In this document: positions 13,133 through 25,498 of the stretch, in pieces
How positions within the stretch are numbered: the stretch's first letter is position 1
Layout of the letters: every line of letters begins with the position of its first letter
Assembly: GCF_016802725.1 (NCBI RefSeq)
Contig: NC_052668.1
Location: forward strand, 18,581,001 to 18,645,000
Length of the DNA stretch: 64,000 nucleotides
Reading direction: 5' to 3'
DNA from: Solenopsis invicta
Lineage: Eukaryota; Arthropoda; Insecta; Hymenoptera; Formicidae
The notes under the pieces: generated by a model
The model's database searches: none
Seen by the model: the letters and a program-made list of their open reading frames with translations, nothing else
Told to the model about the DNA's origin: nothing
Position numbers and translations under genes: made by a program

Positions 13133-14969
13133 GATTCGCCGCTGCGTCTCGTCGACTGGCCCAGTTGATGTAATCGAATCGGATATTGACGGCTGATACG
13201 AAAATGCACTTCCGCCCCGACACATCGATGGGATACATTGCGCTTCTGTTCGTAATGGATACTTACGAAATAACGAATAGTAGACTCTCTTACACTTTTC
13301 TTCACTTATCTTAGACTTGTTATACGTTTCCTAAGGTCAATCACGATAATCGTGGTTGATATCTTTTTTTAAACGAAAAACTATATATGTATGTGTTACA
13401 TTATTGAAAGTGATAAAAAAAGCTTTTAAAAAGTGATATTTATTATTAAATATAATGAAAATTATAAAATTTTTTGATTTATTTAATATTTCATTAAATC
13501 TACATAATTTATAGAGCTATTTATGTAGATATAGGCAACGCAGTTCATCTAGATAATTCTATATGATATAAATTATATGGGCTTATGAAATATTAAATAA
13601 ATTAAGGAATTTTTTATAATTTATTTTAATATTGCGATATTACTCAATCATCGCAAAAAGTATAGATTATTAGGTAAAAAATTAATTACAAAGCTAATCC
13701 GAAATCTTTAAATGTTATTTGAAGAAACAGAGTGACTGAAATTACATTAGATAATTACGTCGCGCTGCGCAACAATTTCAAACAATTTGCAACTATTCGT
13801 GGGAAGACATCATTTTGCGCTCGATCGGTTCGAAGCATCGAACGTCTCTTCTGTCGCGCTTCATCGGCGCGGGACGGCAGCTGCTGTCCGCGTTACTTCT
13901 CGGACACCCGCAGCATTCGTTGGCTATTAACAGCCGAGGTAAAGCAGCCCGTTTGTATGTGAGGGTTGCAAGGTGTAGCTGTGTACCATCTGCTCGTGCA
14001 CGTGGCCCTGGCACGTGTTGCCAGCTGATAATAACCGCCGCCGCAGCGTGCTACATCGACACACATCAGATTTCCACGATGAAGATCGCCACGAATACAT
14101 ATTAATCCTTTCCACTCAATTGTTGACTTTGTGAATAAATTGCCGCGATTCGATATCGCCGTACCATCTATCATTATCCGCGCGTGCATGTTTTACGAAT
14201 CATCCCGGAGGGCAACACGTGTAAGCTGTGCATGTTTTTGCTGGACGCATCGCGGTTAAAAATTAGAACGAAATATCATACGTTTAATAATTGACCCATT
14301 TAATCTACACGGCGGTGAAATCCATTTTTATTTGACAAAAATAACGAAACATAAATTTTCAATCAGTTAAGGAAAAAAAGAGATACTTTGATAAATTGTA
14401 TTCATGAAACGCGATGTGTATAGAGAAGAAAACCTAAATTAAAATTTTTTTTTGTGTCAAATGTTTTTAACTCTGGAATGCTATTGTACGTGATTTTCTT
14501 CCAGGTGCTAATTCGAATTTAATACAATTTAATAAAATAACAAGTTTTTGTCATTAAAACTTTGATACCTTGAAATAATATTTAATACAATTTTTTTTAT
14601 TAAAATAGTGTTAGAGTACAGTTATTTTAACACCTTAAAGTCTGATATATTCCTGGTGATAAAGTTAAAAAAGTTTTTTAAATTCTTTCGTAGGGAAGTA
14701 AATTTTCAAAATGTTAATGTACAAGAAGAGAACGATTTTACTAAATTTTTTAATCTAAAATTTTAGTTGTGTACATATGTAAAAAGAATTTTGTTAGACT
14801 ATCAAAATATTTGTATACGTGCACCTAAAGAGGGAAGTTATGTTTAAATTGGAGTGAAAATATCTTTGAAGAAAATAAAAATGTATTTAATTTCAAGAAA
14901 TGACACTATTAGCCTCTTTTAAAGTAAATAAATTATATGTTTGAATTATTTGTTTAATTTCAACAAGTA

Positions 14970-15040
14970 ATGTTTTAATTCAGATTCGTATCTAGCTAAA
15001 CTTTCAGATACTTTATTATAATCGTTCTTTCCGTGTAAGA
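14970..15040. mobile_element. half element of family 1
   Basis: CAGATTCGTATCTAGCTAAA, then TTTCAGATACTTT and CGTTCTTTCCGTGTAAG, match the right arm of copies A and C. A matching left arm was not found upstream, so this is a truncated or one-sided copy. Confidence 0.4.
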
Positions 15041-15274
15041 CAAAGAAGAGTAGCGTACCAGGGTTGAGGCAAAAGCACCCCAGCGGCGATTATACGACCG
15101 ATAGTGATACGTGCCATCTTCGAGGAACGTTCAAAGAGACGTTTATAGCTCTATGAACGTAAACCTTTCGTTCGAACGATGAATGTAAACCTTTGAGTCT
15201 TGCAAACTCAAGATTATCGTACAAAGTGCATAACGACGCGGGTCGTTCTCACCTGGCTGGGTTGTCGACGTGGG

Positions 15275-15421
15275 CTAGTGATAGCCCCGGGCCACGTAAT
15301 ACGGCTGTTTGAACAGGTGACTCGACAGCTGTTGACCAGGATAAATTTTATAACACCCCTGCTGGGCGGCGGCAGCGGTGGCGACGACGAGACACAGCTC
15401 GGCGTTCGTGCTCGTCACCAT
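15275..15421 (-). CDS. short minus-strand frame with coding-like codon use
   Basis: From ATG at 15421 to TAG at 15275 this minus-strand frame has 48 codons rich in GTC, GCC, CTG, CAG and GTG. It reads MVTSTNAELCLVVATAAAAQ and ends KQPYYVARGYH. An in-frame ATG at 15466 would extend it. A CAG|GTGAGA donor follows the stop on the minus strand (GT at 15252-15251), so the segment could be a 5' leader exon with a short upstream frame. A 187-codon plus-strand frame overlaps it, so at most one can be real. The codon pattern may only reflect local GC composition. Confidence 0.12.
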   Translation of the reverse strand: MVTSTNAELCLVVATAAAAQQGCYKIYPGQQLSSHLFKQPYYVARGYH

Positions 15422-15974
15422 GGAACACGCATCGACGAACGTTGTAATCGCTCGGCAACAAAACATTCCATCGAATCGTCGGGGGTTGATGACTGCACTT
15501 ACGGTGCGGAATATGAACGCACGCAGGGGGAGTTAACAAACGAATTATGCGTTTTACTATTGGCAGATTCATCATACCGCGCGTTTTCCAAACAATCAGC
15601 CTCGCCGCTTGAAATGGATGGCTTTTATAGGAAGAAAACAAATCGTTTCGGCTGTTTCGAGCTGCAATATTTTGGAAACGTTTCTTGCGTATTTCCAAAA
15701 TATTTGTATGAAAAGGGGCCACGTATAAATGGAATTTCTGTTCCACGTCGGAAAGTTTAACGGAAAATATTGTCTCTTTATTCCCTCGATTGTGCAGAAC
15801 CGTCGTTTATTTTCTCGCTATATAGTGTTACCCAGCACAGACATTTTGAAAGTGCCGACCAAAAACTGCGTGATGTCCATGGAAGCGAAATGAAATTCAA
15901 CGCTCAACCCTGGTTGGGTGAAGTTTTGCGGGACGAGGGGCGGAAACGCGGAGATGAACGGGAGTTGGTCCGTC

Positions 15975-15976
<2 letters not shown>

Positions 15977-16033
<57 letters not shown>
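15977..16033 (+). repeat. (CT)n microsatellite
   Basis: About 28 uninterrupted CT units, among the longest in the window. Confidence 0.95.
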
Positions 16034-16035
<2 letters not shown>

Positions 16036-16393
16036 CCTCGTTTTCTAGTTTAGCATACGTATAACGTCGGCGTGCAGTTATGTCGAGTTACGAGGACATA
16101 ACCCGCCTCTCTTTCGTCCCTGTCTCGCACTCGTCTCTCTCCCATTCTTCCCCCTTTAATTTACTCGCGCTCTTTCGCTCTTTGGCTCAGGCCGCGATAA
16201 ATGTTACGGGCCACCATAAAGCATATCGCTATTTCGCTAAAGGGCGTCTGGATATTACGCGGAACGCGCGCGCGTCCGACACCGAGCAAGAGCCGAGCCC
16301 GCGCGCGATAATACACAATAGAAATACCGCGGCGCCGTCGCCCGGGAAGATTTCAGGGATGAAAGCGGAACGGCGAGGATTATTAAGATGCCT

Positions 16394-16433
16394 GCTTGCT
16401 CGCTTGCTCGCTTGCTCGCTTGCTCGCTTGCTC
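16394..16433 (+). repeat. five perfect copies of the 8-mer GCTTGCTC
   Basis: Five exact tandem units. Read as protein they give the chance repeat (LLAR)n or (SLAC)n. Confidence 0.9.
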
Positions 16434-17350
16434 GCAGCCTTCTAGTTGCTGTTCAGGCTGCTGAATTCACCGCTTTAATCCGATACGCGCTACCATCTCC
16501 TTTTATTTCCCGAGCGTAGTGGGTCAGCGCGTGATCTCGCGACTCGACTTTGTATTTCGTTGTTTCATCGCGTACGTAAACTTGAATAATTTCTTCTTTT
16601 ATTATAATTAATATCGTCTAAGAAATATGAGAAGGCGGAAAAGTAGTTTGCGAAATTGATGCAACTTCAGAAAGATTAGAATAACCTAATCAGAGTAATA
16701 CGAGTTAAGTACAGAACTTTTGATCTTCTTGATTAGACTCGTTATTCAAGCTGTTAAGCAGCGGCGTATCATTCTTTGAAAACGCAATAGCGACAAGTAC
16801 TACGAGTACACCAGAAGCGATCGTTATTGAAAGCATTGTTAGCCCATGCGATTAATTTCCCACGATTAGTAATTCATATCAAACTACAGTAATTATGTGA
16901 ACAACATATCGAGTGATCGATCGAATGTTAATCAATAAATACGTACATTTCGTGAGACCCGTGCGTCCGCAGATGTATACGCAATACTGAATTTCGAATG
17001 ATTTATTCGTTTAATTTGCGAGACATCGGGTGTGTCGAGCGAATTATAGCTTTCTGCGATCAAATTTTTTTAATGACGGGAGTGCCGCTTAAAGTATCCT
17101 ATATTCATTTGACATTGAATGCACGCTCGTAATTCATCGCCCGTATGTTCGTGAGTGAACGTTATGTATTATTAAGGAACAAGAGAGGAAGAAAATTATA
17201 TACATAATATACTTATATTAATGTATGAACATTTAATTTGCGAAATTAGCTGTTAATAATCATTTTATGTGTGTGCATAACTATTATTTCTTGATATATT
17301 AATTACTTTGTACTGCGCTCTAATTTGGAACGTGCATTTGTGTGTTACAG

Positions 17351-17397
17351 ATCAACGTATGGCATAGTTTACAACTCCACCGTTGTGCATTGTATCG
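17351..17397 (+). CDS. candidate 47-nt internal exon
   Basis: The sequence TTTGTGTGTTACAG ends at 17350, and GTGAGT begins at 17398, so an exon-sized 47-base segment is bounded by a plausible acceptor and a strong donor. In frame 2 it reads STYGIVYNSTVVHCI, with an N-S-T glycosylation sequon and a cysteine, as in an extracellular segment. Frame 1 is also open; frame 3 has a stop. The flanks are AT-rich and intron-like. A 47-base exon shifts phase, so it would need matching neighbours, and none is visible nearby. It could be a short exon within a long intron of a gene spanning this region, or a coincidence of splice-like motifs. Confidence 0.17.
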
Positions 17398-18814
17398 GTG
17401 AGTGATAAATAAAGCTCTATTTTAATTTGAAGTAATGGATCCGGGAAAATTGTGTCACATATATATCGCATACGATAGAGATACATGCATGCATCAAATT
17501 GCAAAGATACAATATTACAGATAAATACGAAGTTTCATAAATTCATTGCCTCGAGATGTATGAGTTAGAACAAATAGGCTGGACAATATATAATCTTGGA
17601 ATACGTAAAATTATTTGTCGATTTATGTCGATATTGTATATGAGGATGCAGTATATTGTTGCGCTCTTAGAAATATTACAAAATAAAGCTCATGACATTA
17701 TTCAATTAAATATATATATTTTGAAGTTTTATTTCGTGATCTTGTTAATTGAAAAACATGTTAATGATCTGAAATTAGTAGGACAATTTTGAAACATATA
17801 AATAAATAAATATTGTAACAAATATTTCATAAATAAAATATGATTAAAAAATGATAAAAATGGTACTGTGATGTAATTTTTGCAAAAAAATTTTTTACCT
17901 TAATTTTTAATATTTATATTTTAATATTAATATTCTACGAATGAAATAACACGCGCGATAATTGCATATACAAATTTTAAAAAACGCAAGAGAAAATACC
18001 ATGAGAATATGATAATTAAAAATGTTATTTATTATTATATTTTAATATGAAAAATATATTACAATTAATTATTTCAAATTACTTTTTAAATTCGTTGTTT
18101 TAATAAATAATGACAAATGAAAAAGAAAGAAATAAAAATAAATTATATATTTAAAAAAGACAATAAGAAAAAATCAAAGTTAATACGTTGTTTTAATTTT
18201 TTTTTTTACTTCTCATTATTCTTTTAATAGATTTTGAGATCTATAATCATCTATACTGTTCCAAGATTAAATATTACATAAGTTGATACTATAAAATAAC
18301 ACTTTGAGCTTTTTCAAGATGTATATGTCACAGGTATAAATAAAAGATAACCAGTCATTGCTTTATATTTAAAATATACTATTTAGTTAATAATTTATTT
18401 AAAAGTACTGTTTCTATTCTTATAATACGCAAATTTTGCCTTAATTTCTCATAACCTTTTCCTCTTCATCTATATTTATCTGATAAATTGATAATGCGAT
18501 GTTCAATAAATATTTTGTCGCGAATCGGAGTATGCATGAAAGCATGGTTATCGACCTGAATACCTCGTACGCCGCCACACAATATCAAGGAGCAATTTTG
18601 AAAGTTATCGTGATTTCGATATCTTTGTATCAGGATTTCCACTCTAATTAATCTGTGGAATATTGAAGTATATTATACGGGGGATTTCAGATAATTATAG
18701 GAGTAACGTAATAACTCTAAAATTAAACAAGAGGCAGATAATCTTTGGAGAAGATGCATGTATTTGCATTACGTTTTTATATAATAGTTGATATTATTAT
18801 TTTTTTAATACCAT

Positions 18815-18965
18815 CTTATGCGGCCTTTGACACTCAAGCACGTCCTTTGGGATCGACCCTCCCCCCGGGCACATGTCTAAAGTGCCTATTATGCTGAGCC
18901 ACCGCCGGTTGTTCGGGAGATACAGAGTGTCTTTGAAGTACCCGGGCAAACCGGTACAGCGGCTT
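18815..18965 (-). mobile_element. possible 3' tail of a 5'-truncated non-LTR retrotransposon
   Basis: On the minus strand, GC-rich sequence (GTGCCCGGGGGGAGGGTCGA, then ATCCCAAAGGACG) runs into GGCCGCATAAGATGGTATTA and an A/T tail AAAAAAATAATAATATC. This resembles 3' ends of R1/Jockey-type LINEs. No reverse-transcriptase frame remains. The assignment rests on texture only. Confidence 0.22.
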
Positions 18966-21900
18966 TAAGGCTTAAGACTTTGGGCAAGATAAGTCAGAAG
19001 TTCGACTCGTGCGCGGTGCATGTCCGGAAGTGCTTCGTTAAAAGTTATGGCTAACGACGCGACATCGCGACTTAACTGTCGAAGTATATGTAATTAACCG
19101 GGTTAAGAGAAAATTATCAAGCAGACATCGAGGAACGGAAATGAAATTATGAGTGATACGTTATGTAGTTTTCGTTAATTAAGTTGAAGATAAAATTAAA
19201 GGGGAAAGAAAGAAATTAGAATATAAAATAAAAATGAGAATTTAGGTGGAGACTTTTAAAAAAAAAGGAAAAGCGTATCAATGAAAAGATATGTATGGTT
19301 CATCTGCTTGCGTTCGAAGATAATTCGGTTTTAAGTTGAAATAATTTTTTAAATAATTCGAAAAGCTCGGTTATAAAATTGGAAACGATGAAACGGGCTC
19401 TCTTGACTTCTCGGCCACAGTCCGATGCAGCGGTATCGCGGAAACTCGCATCGGTTTGCAAGATTATCGGGTTTTACAGAGGGCACCGGCTGGGGAATAA
19501 CGGGAGCAAACGCACGCGAAATGCGGTAATTAGCGTTCTGGATTTGTGTACGGGAATCTAACAGAATTACGGTGTATCGGGGATTGAAATTGCGTGTCAC
19601 GTGGATTCGCTAATTTGCGGGTACGCTAAAGATCGTTTGCAACGGAGCTTAACCGGCCCGTGGCCGCCGTTAAATTTCCTCGTCACGTCTGTTTTCCTTC
19701 CTCCGTGCCCGCCTGAAAATCGTCGTAATTCCATTCGCGGGATAATGCCACAGATCCATGCGTAACGATTACATCCGATCTCTGTATTATCCGGTCGCCC
19801 CTACGAGCGTGTGCCGTTCGCAGCGATTAAGTGCTCGTCTTCGACGAAGCGAGTCCTGTTTTTCCATAAAATCAAGTAAATTATACAATACGCTACTTTG
19901 TTAGTTTATTATACGAATCATTAGCGCATTTCCAGGGATTACACCGGATGAGTAGAAATAAAGGTTATTACTTGTGCAGGTAATGTTTCACGCGAATTAA
20001 ATTATTTGTATTATTCCGCAATGAAATTTATCTATTATTGTTATTAATCATTATTCCGTTATACTTAATTTAATCCATCGGTTTTTGATTACGCGCGGTA
20101 TTTACGGGACCTAATTTCCCCTCTCTGTGAAATTCATACGGCGTGAGTTATTATTGCCGTTGTTATGCACACATCCGCTGACGTATACGCTCGTTCAAGT
20201 AGCATTGTCGAGCGTATCCATTTCCACCCAGAATTTCTCTCTAGCCTGATAAATTCAGTGTATCGCAGTTTAGCTCGATTTGTAACGGTTTACCGTAAAT
20301 GGTGTTTATTATCGCCGATAATTGCAAGTGCGTTTCGTGTGTAATAAACTAGAGTCGGCCATCTGAAAATCGAGATCCTTAGACGGCTTTTAAGAGAGAG
20401 AGCACCCACTTCATTCATAATTGATCGCGCGGCAACTAGGATTCATCCATAAATGCTCTTCGGCAACTGAGATTCATTTCAATCGGCTACTTAAAGTTAA
20501 CTGCGCGGAAGGGTATTGTCTCTCTTTTAAGGCCCCCGCGTCGTCTTATCTTAAAACCATGCTCCAATTGAATTCTCCTTCACGAGGCATGAAATATATT
20601 TTGCAGTAAAGAGAGGAATTTTATCGTGCAATTTTATAGCTATAAAACATGAGAAGATTCGCGTTACATGCTGATTAATCGACACGTAATCGTGAAATTT
20701 TTTTTTAAATAACATTTATTACGGCTGAACTTATTATCGATGCGATAAATAATTAAATTTTTAACAATTTACAATTTGACGACTTTTAAATGGATTAGAC
20801 AAGATCGAAACTATTACTTTTATGATATACTTTACTTATTCACCTACTCGTCACGCTCTAATTCTTTATTCGGGACGAAAACCCCACCACGTTCCTGGAA
20901 TGTCAGATCGGCGTGGTTCTCACGTTCGCTTTTCGACGTATTGGCAAGGCACGTGTCGGAAGCCGTAGAAACTTTCGATTAGGTAATCTTAAGGTCGCCC
21001 TCAGGGCTTCCCTCTCATCGTCCTAAAATAATAACGGCGACGGCGCCCGCAGCACAGCCATCATGCGCCTCCAGCGGCGCGATTACGTCTCAAAACTTGA
21101 CGCCTGCTTGCGCTCGAAAACGGGATGGAGCCCTCGAAATTCATCGCGGTACCACTTCTGTCGCAATCCTGCGGGTATTATAAATAAACGGGATAAAGGG
21201 AACCGACCGCGTACGATAATTACAAGTCGATGCTTAACATCGAATTATGTTTTATTATTTCTCGTTCTAAACTACATTTGTCTTTCATTTTTTAAACTCT
21301 AAGGAAATAATTTAAAAGAGGAAATAGCAGTAAAACATATGTATTCACTGAGAGAAAAGCGTTTATGACTATAATTGCGTGATAAAATAATTTTGATTAG
21401 GAATTCCATTTTTACTGCTATAATTTTAATAATAACCATAATTTTATTAAAAATTATGATAATTTTAATTATTAATATAATAAAATAAAAATCTAAATAC
21501 ATACGAATGGTAAAAATAAAAAAAAATATTTGTATATAGTAAATGCATTCACAATTATAGTGAATGTAACTTTTTATGTTTTTTTTTTTTAATTTTTACT
21601 TATTATTTACGCAGTAATAGCTGATAATATAATTTGCAGTTAAAATAATTATAAATATATAATTGGCACAAAAAATGCCCATGAATTATATTAAGTTATG
21701 GTAACTGCAATTTTTTTTTCTCTCGGTGTGCTTCTTGCAGAATACACGTGTTAAACTATTGTAACAATAATGATTATTTAGCATATTACTGTATTTTATT
21801 GTATTGAGAATAATTGTTTTGCATGTATTTTGATAACTATTGTACTCCAGAATTATTCACTGCCCTTTAGCATTTGTAGCGTCGAATTAAATGCTATTCA

Positions 21901-23196
21901 GCGCACGTGGGATGCGACTAAACGCTAAACGCTAAAATTGGTATTAATCACAAACCCCTAGTCAGGCCAAAACGTTAATTAGAGTAAATTAACGTTATTC
22001 GATGAGTCATTGGTCGCGATCATATTAGTCGTAATAGTTGTTAATGCTAAATTTGGACTATCGTAATTGAAACGATCGTTACAAAAAGAGAGGCACGTTC
22101 TGCCAAGGGAAGGCAAAAATGAGAGGTTTATAATCGTGCACCACTTAAAACATAATTTATTTTAATTTTCGAAGTATTTGTCTAATTAAATTTTAACCGT
22201 AAAGAGGTTGGAGAGGAGAGAATTTTTTTTCTGTTTCATCGACAATTACATTCGGATAATTTGGACTAATTGCAATTCTGCTCCGGTTAATAGGTTAATA
22301 GAGAACTTTGTTTCTTGAGTGCCACTTAGCTTACGTCTGCCGTTTATTAAGGTGTAATAGAAAAATTGTCTTTTTTCTCTCCCCGGCTTTCGTAATATGG
22401 AGCAGGCGTGGGCTATCTTTATCGCCGTAACGGACCGGCTGTGATATTAATATTACGAAGCGTAAAATTAAAATGTGAGGTAACGAACGTGAATGCACTG
22501 CGATGCTCTCTCGCTCGGAATACTTGCAAATTATATTTCAAATGTTATCTCAAATTGAGAAATGTTTCTTTACTTATCAGTTATATTAATATACATGTAT
22601 AACGTGTCACGTTTTCAAAAATGTTTACGTATGTATGTACTAAAAATTTGCTACAGCGTAAATTTTTAACTGTACATAATGATATAACGCATCCACGGAG
22701 CTGTAAGCGAGCATTAATGCAAGGGGCATAAATGCTGCGGTTTAACCCTTTAACGATACAATGCATGCAGTACACACGCGGTTGTTGTTCGCAATATCAC
22801 GAATGTAGCTGGTTAAGAGCTTTTACCACGTATTATAAGCTCGCTGGCCTTCCGCTCCCATAAAGGCGTTGCTTTCATTAAGTAATTATAATTCCGGATA
22901 TGGAAAGCTTAATGCGTTATTGATCGCCTATTTCGTATATCATCACATACTCTGTTTAAATAAGAAATTATATCTTTTTGATATAACTTGTGAAATTATG
23001 TAGTTACATTAATTCGATTGATCTAATTTGTATATCAAAATTGAATTTCTAGAAGCCTTTAAAATTTATACGTTTTAAAATATTTTTCCCTGCACTTTGC
23101 ATTATTTTTCCTGTAGAAATAAAATAAGGTAATTAAATAACGATATCGCGACAACTTTGAAAAAACTCCTTTGAGCGCTAGCGGCCAGTAGTCGAA
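18966..23196. other. no gene seen
   Basis: GC-richer DNA (18966-19830, 20880-21240) between AT-rich stretches. Includes the 21.3-kb TIR element and an acceptor-like CTTCTTGCAG at 21731-21740 without a following coding frame. Confidence 0.5.
21346..21728. mobile_element. possible TIR element with CACTGAGAGAAAA tips
   Basis: It starts CACTGAGAGAAAA and ends with TTTTCTCTCGGTG, inverted repeats with one mismatch over 13 bases. The 383-base interior is AT-rich and noncoding. Arm similarity beyond the tips is weak. The tip resembles the right tip of the 7283 element, suggesting a related family. Confidence 0.32.
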
Positions 23197-23235
23197 TATA
23201 TAGAAGCGAGCGCGGTATATCGGAGATCAGACGAG
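23197..23235 (+). promoter_or_regulatory. candidate core promoter: TATA box plus initiator
   Basis: TATATAG at 23197-23203 is followed 32 bases later by ATCAGAC, with the initiator A at 23229, close to the usual insect TATA to TCAG spacing. GC-rich sequence follows. No downstream promoter element was obvious at +28. Confidence 0.27.
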
Positions 23236-23378
23236 GTTCGATGAAGACTGCTGGGAGCCGCTGGCTGGATAGCGACGCGGTAGTACGCCACGGCGGTGAA
23301 TGGTCTTTGCCATAATTTAGCCGGCGAGGTTTAATAAGGCATGCCGTAGCTCAAGCCTGCTCCGGGCGAAGTGTCAAT

Positions 23379-23525
23379 ATGTCCGGGCCGCTGAGTGATA
23401 TACTTCCGGTCTTCTTCGCGAAATTGAAGAGTCTCCTAGGGACCGGCGGCGAGCTGGAGTCGAGTCTCGCCTCGCCTCGTCTTGCCTTCAAATTGTCACC
23501 TATCACCTTTCAAAGTGGGGACTAG
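23379..23525 (+). CDS. short frame downstream of the 23.2-kb promoter-like site
   Basis: The ATG at 23379 has A at -3 and opens 48 codons beginning MSGPLSDILPVFFAKLKSLLG and ending at TAG 23523-23525. It lies about 150 bases after the candidate start site at 23229. A shorter frame (24 codons, MKTAGSRWLDSD) starts at 23241 and would precede it as an upstream frame. The first 21 or so residues could form an amphipathic segment. No clear donor ends it and no family is recognised, so it is only weakly supported. Confidence 0.1.
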   Translation: MSGPLSDILPVFFAKLKSLLGTGGELESSLASPRLAFKLSPITFQSGD

Positions 23526-23883
23526 GCTCGCCTCCCTTTGCGCTCGCCCTCGTCTCGCTCGATCCGCGCCAGGGATACGGACAACGCGGGCTAACGACTT
23601 TGAAACTCCATTAGTCCTCCTGGACTGGCGCCGTACATGTCCCCCTAATCGTCCTACGGTCACGGTAATTGTCCCCATGACCGATCAAATATTTTATTTT
23701 AATTGATACCGGTAGATAAGTCAATTTACCAAGTGCCCTTTAAACGGACAATTTTACACCTCATTTGATCGAGCGTCCGTTTACTTGAAAAAAAAATGAC
23801 GTGAAAATACTGTGCAGGTGTCCTTCACTTTTTAATTAAAGATTATTTCTATTACCTTGAAAGATCACTTCTTTTATCAAGTT

Positions 23884-24098
23884 TTTACGCAGAAAGAACG
23901 ATTTCGCCGAAATATAATATTTAAAAATTTAGCTAGATCTGAAAATGATTTTTTATTGGACTATAAAAATAATTACGTAGGACGCTCAAGGTGATTACTA
24001 GAATGTCAAAACTTTTTACAACATACTTTTATCACATTTTCAGATCTGCGTCTAACTGAATTTCTAGATGCTTCAGCAAAATTGTTCTTTTCGTGTAA
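23884..24098. mobile_element. MITE-like palindromic element, family 1 copy A
   Basis: The left end TTACGCAGAAAGAACGATTT and the reverse complement of the right end TTACACGAAAAGAACAATTT match. Similarity continues for about 65 bases on each side through TCTAGAAATTTAG and AGATCTGAAAATG. The centre contains GGACGCTCAAGG. There is no coding capacity, and target duplications were not identified. Related copies lie at 43250 and 44825. Confidence 0.6.
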
Positions 24099-25080
24099 GA
24101 ATTAGTTATTTTTGTAACGTACTTGCACAATTTTTACATTTTTACATAATATACGTAATTGTACTTTATCTAGTGTAGCGCTGAACTACAATAATCACTA
24201 TTTTAATTATAATTTAAATAAATTCTCTGACATGAAAAAGAGAGAGATTACTCCACTTTAAAGAAGTGTTCTCTAAGAAAACACGCTCCGCGCTTAACGC
24301 ACGTGCAAGCATCTTGGCATTTTTTATTAGGTCTTACGTGGAACATCCTTTTTTCGAGGCTGAAAATAAATCGGTTGCGTAAGATAGCGAAAGTTCAACC
24401 ACCGTGTATGTCGGCGGACTTGTCAGGGATATAAATCTTGCATCAACCGAGGCATAAATAGATGGAAGGCGCGCGCGCGTTCGGAGTGTTGGGAGTTAGC
24501 GTTTGCTAGCTATGGTCTCGTGATAAAAACAATGAGCCGGCTAATGCGCATAGCGTAATAGTGTAGTACGAGGCGCGAAACAAAGGGCGGCTTGTCAGCG
24601 GCTAGTTTGAAATTCAACCGCATCGCATGCACAGATTCGGGAATATGAGAACGGCGCGCGCGTAAGCCGCCTGTGAAACCGCAGCGACCGAGGATACGCT
24701 GCACAAAAGCAGGAAAAGACCCGCGAAGATCTTACGTTTTCCGGAAAACAGAGAAGATGGTGAAACGATTTAAGCTTTGTCCGCGAAAGAAGCATTAATC
24801 TCACTGTCGTCTGAGCGCGTTGCCCGGCGAATGTGAATTTTAGATTCCGCCGCGCCGCCGGTGCGTTACTTTGTAAATTGATATCGTTTTCTCGCGAGTC
24901 GACGTTCAAATTTGTTCGCATTGAACTATCGTAAGGAGAGGCGAGCACACTCGCCAGAGATATTCATTTTCGAAAATGCTCGCGTGATCTTTGAAATTTT
25001 AAAAGGACGAAATTTAAAGCTACTTTGCAACGAAATTTTTACAATAAATTGCCAATAAAAGTGTGAGACCCTGCGAATAG

Positions 25081-25498
25081 AATATTAGATGTTAGAAATG
25101 GGAATTAAAATTTTAGAATCAGTTTTCTTAATAAATAGAGGATATGAGGATAATGTGGCACCCATTTTCATTTTATTGAATAACTTTGTTTGTAATCGAT
25201 ATAACAATTGTCATATTAGCGTCATTAAAAAACAGCAGGCTATTAATCGCCTACTAAATAATAAAAAATTGTTAGAATTTGTCAACTAATAACGAACATA
25301 ATAGGGGTAGTCGTAATGCTCACAGTAGCCATAATACCCCTTTAATTACCTCTATTAAGCGTAACGCACAATAGATACGACTAATACGTAAGACATAAAT
25401 GTGTTATGCAAGATACAGTATAATTATTTTTATCTATAATATTTATTGAGAAAACTGATTCTAAAATTTAACATTTAAATTTTCTAACATCTAATATT
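25081..25498. mobile_element. fold-back element with about 60-bp inverted ends
   Basis: The left arm (AATATTAGATGTTAGAAA, then TTTTAGAATCAGTTTTCTTA and ATAAATA) is repeated inverted at the right end (from 25498 leftwards). The loop contains a smaller AGGGGTA/TACCCCT stem and a 66-codon frame (25089-25289) without recognisable motifs. No target duplication was clear. Confidence 0.5.

Larger units (their letters stand above)
12187..15274. other. no gene seen
   Basis: GC-richer DNA with pyrimidine tracts (12340-13310), AT-rich DNA (13330-13720), a GC-richer block (13730-14250) with several short overlapping frames on both strands, and AT-rich DNA (14260-15040). No frame shows a recognisable domain. 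Confidence 0.5.
16034..18814. other. mostly noncoding, AT-rich after 16.6 kb
   Basis: A CpG-rich segment to 16560 contains the 8-mer array. The rest is AT-rich and holds only the 47-base exon candidate at 17351. The 78-codon frame at 17556 is AT-driven. Confidence 0.5.

Noticed and set aside
15200..15760. 187-codon plus-strand frame
   Set aside because: No motif, mixed composition along its length, and two competing minus-strand frames overlap it.
18990..19020. AGTTCGACTC resembling a tRNA B box
   Set aside because: No A box or cloverleaf arms at the right spacing.
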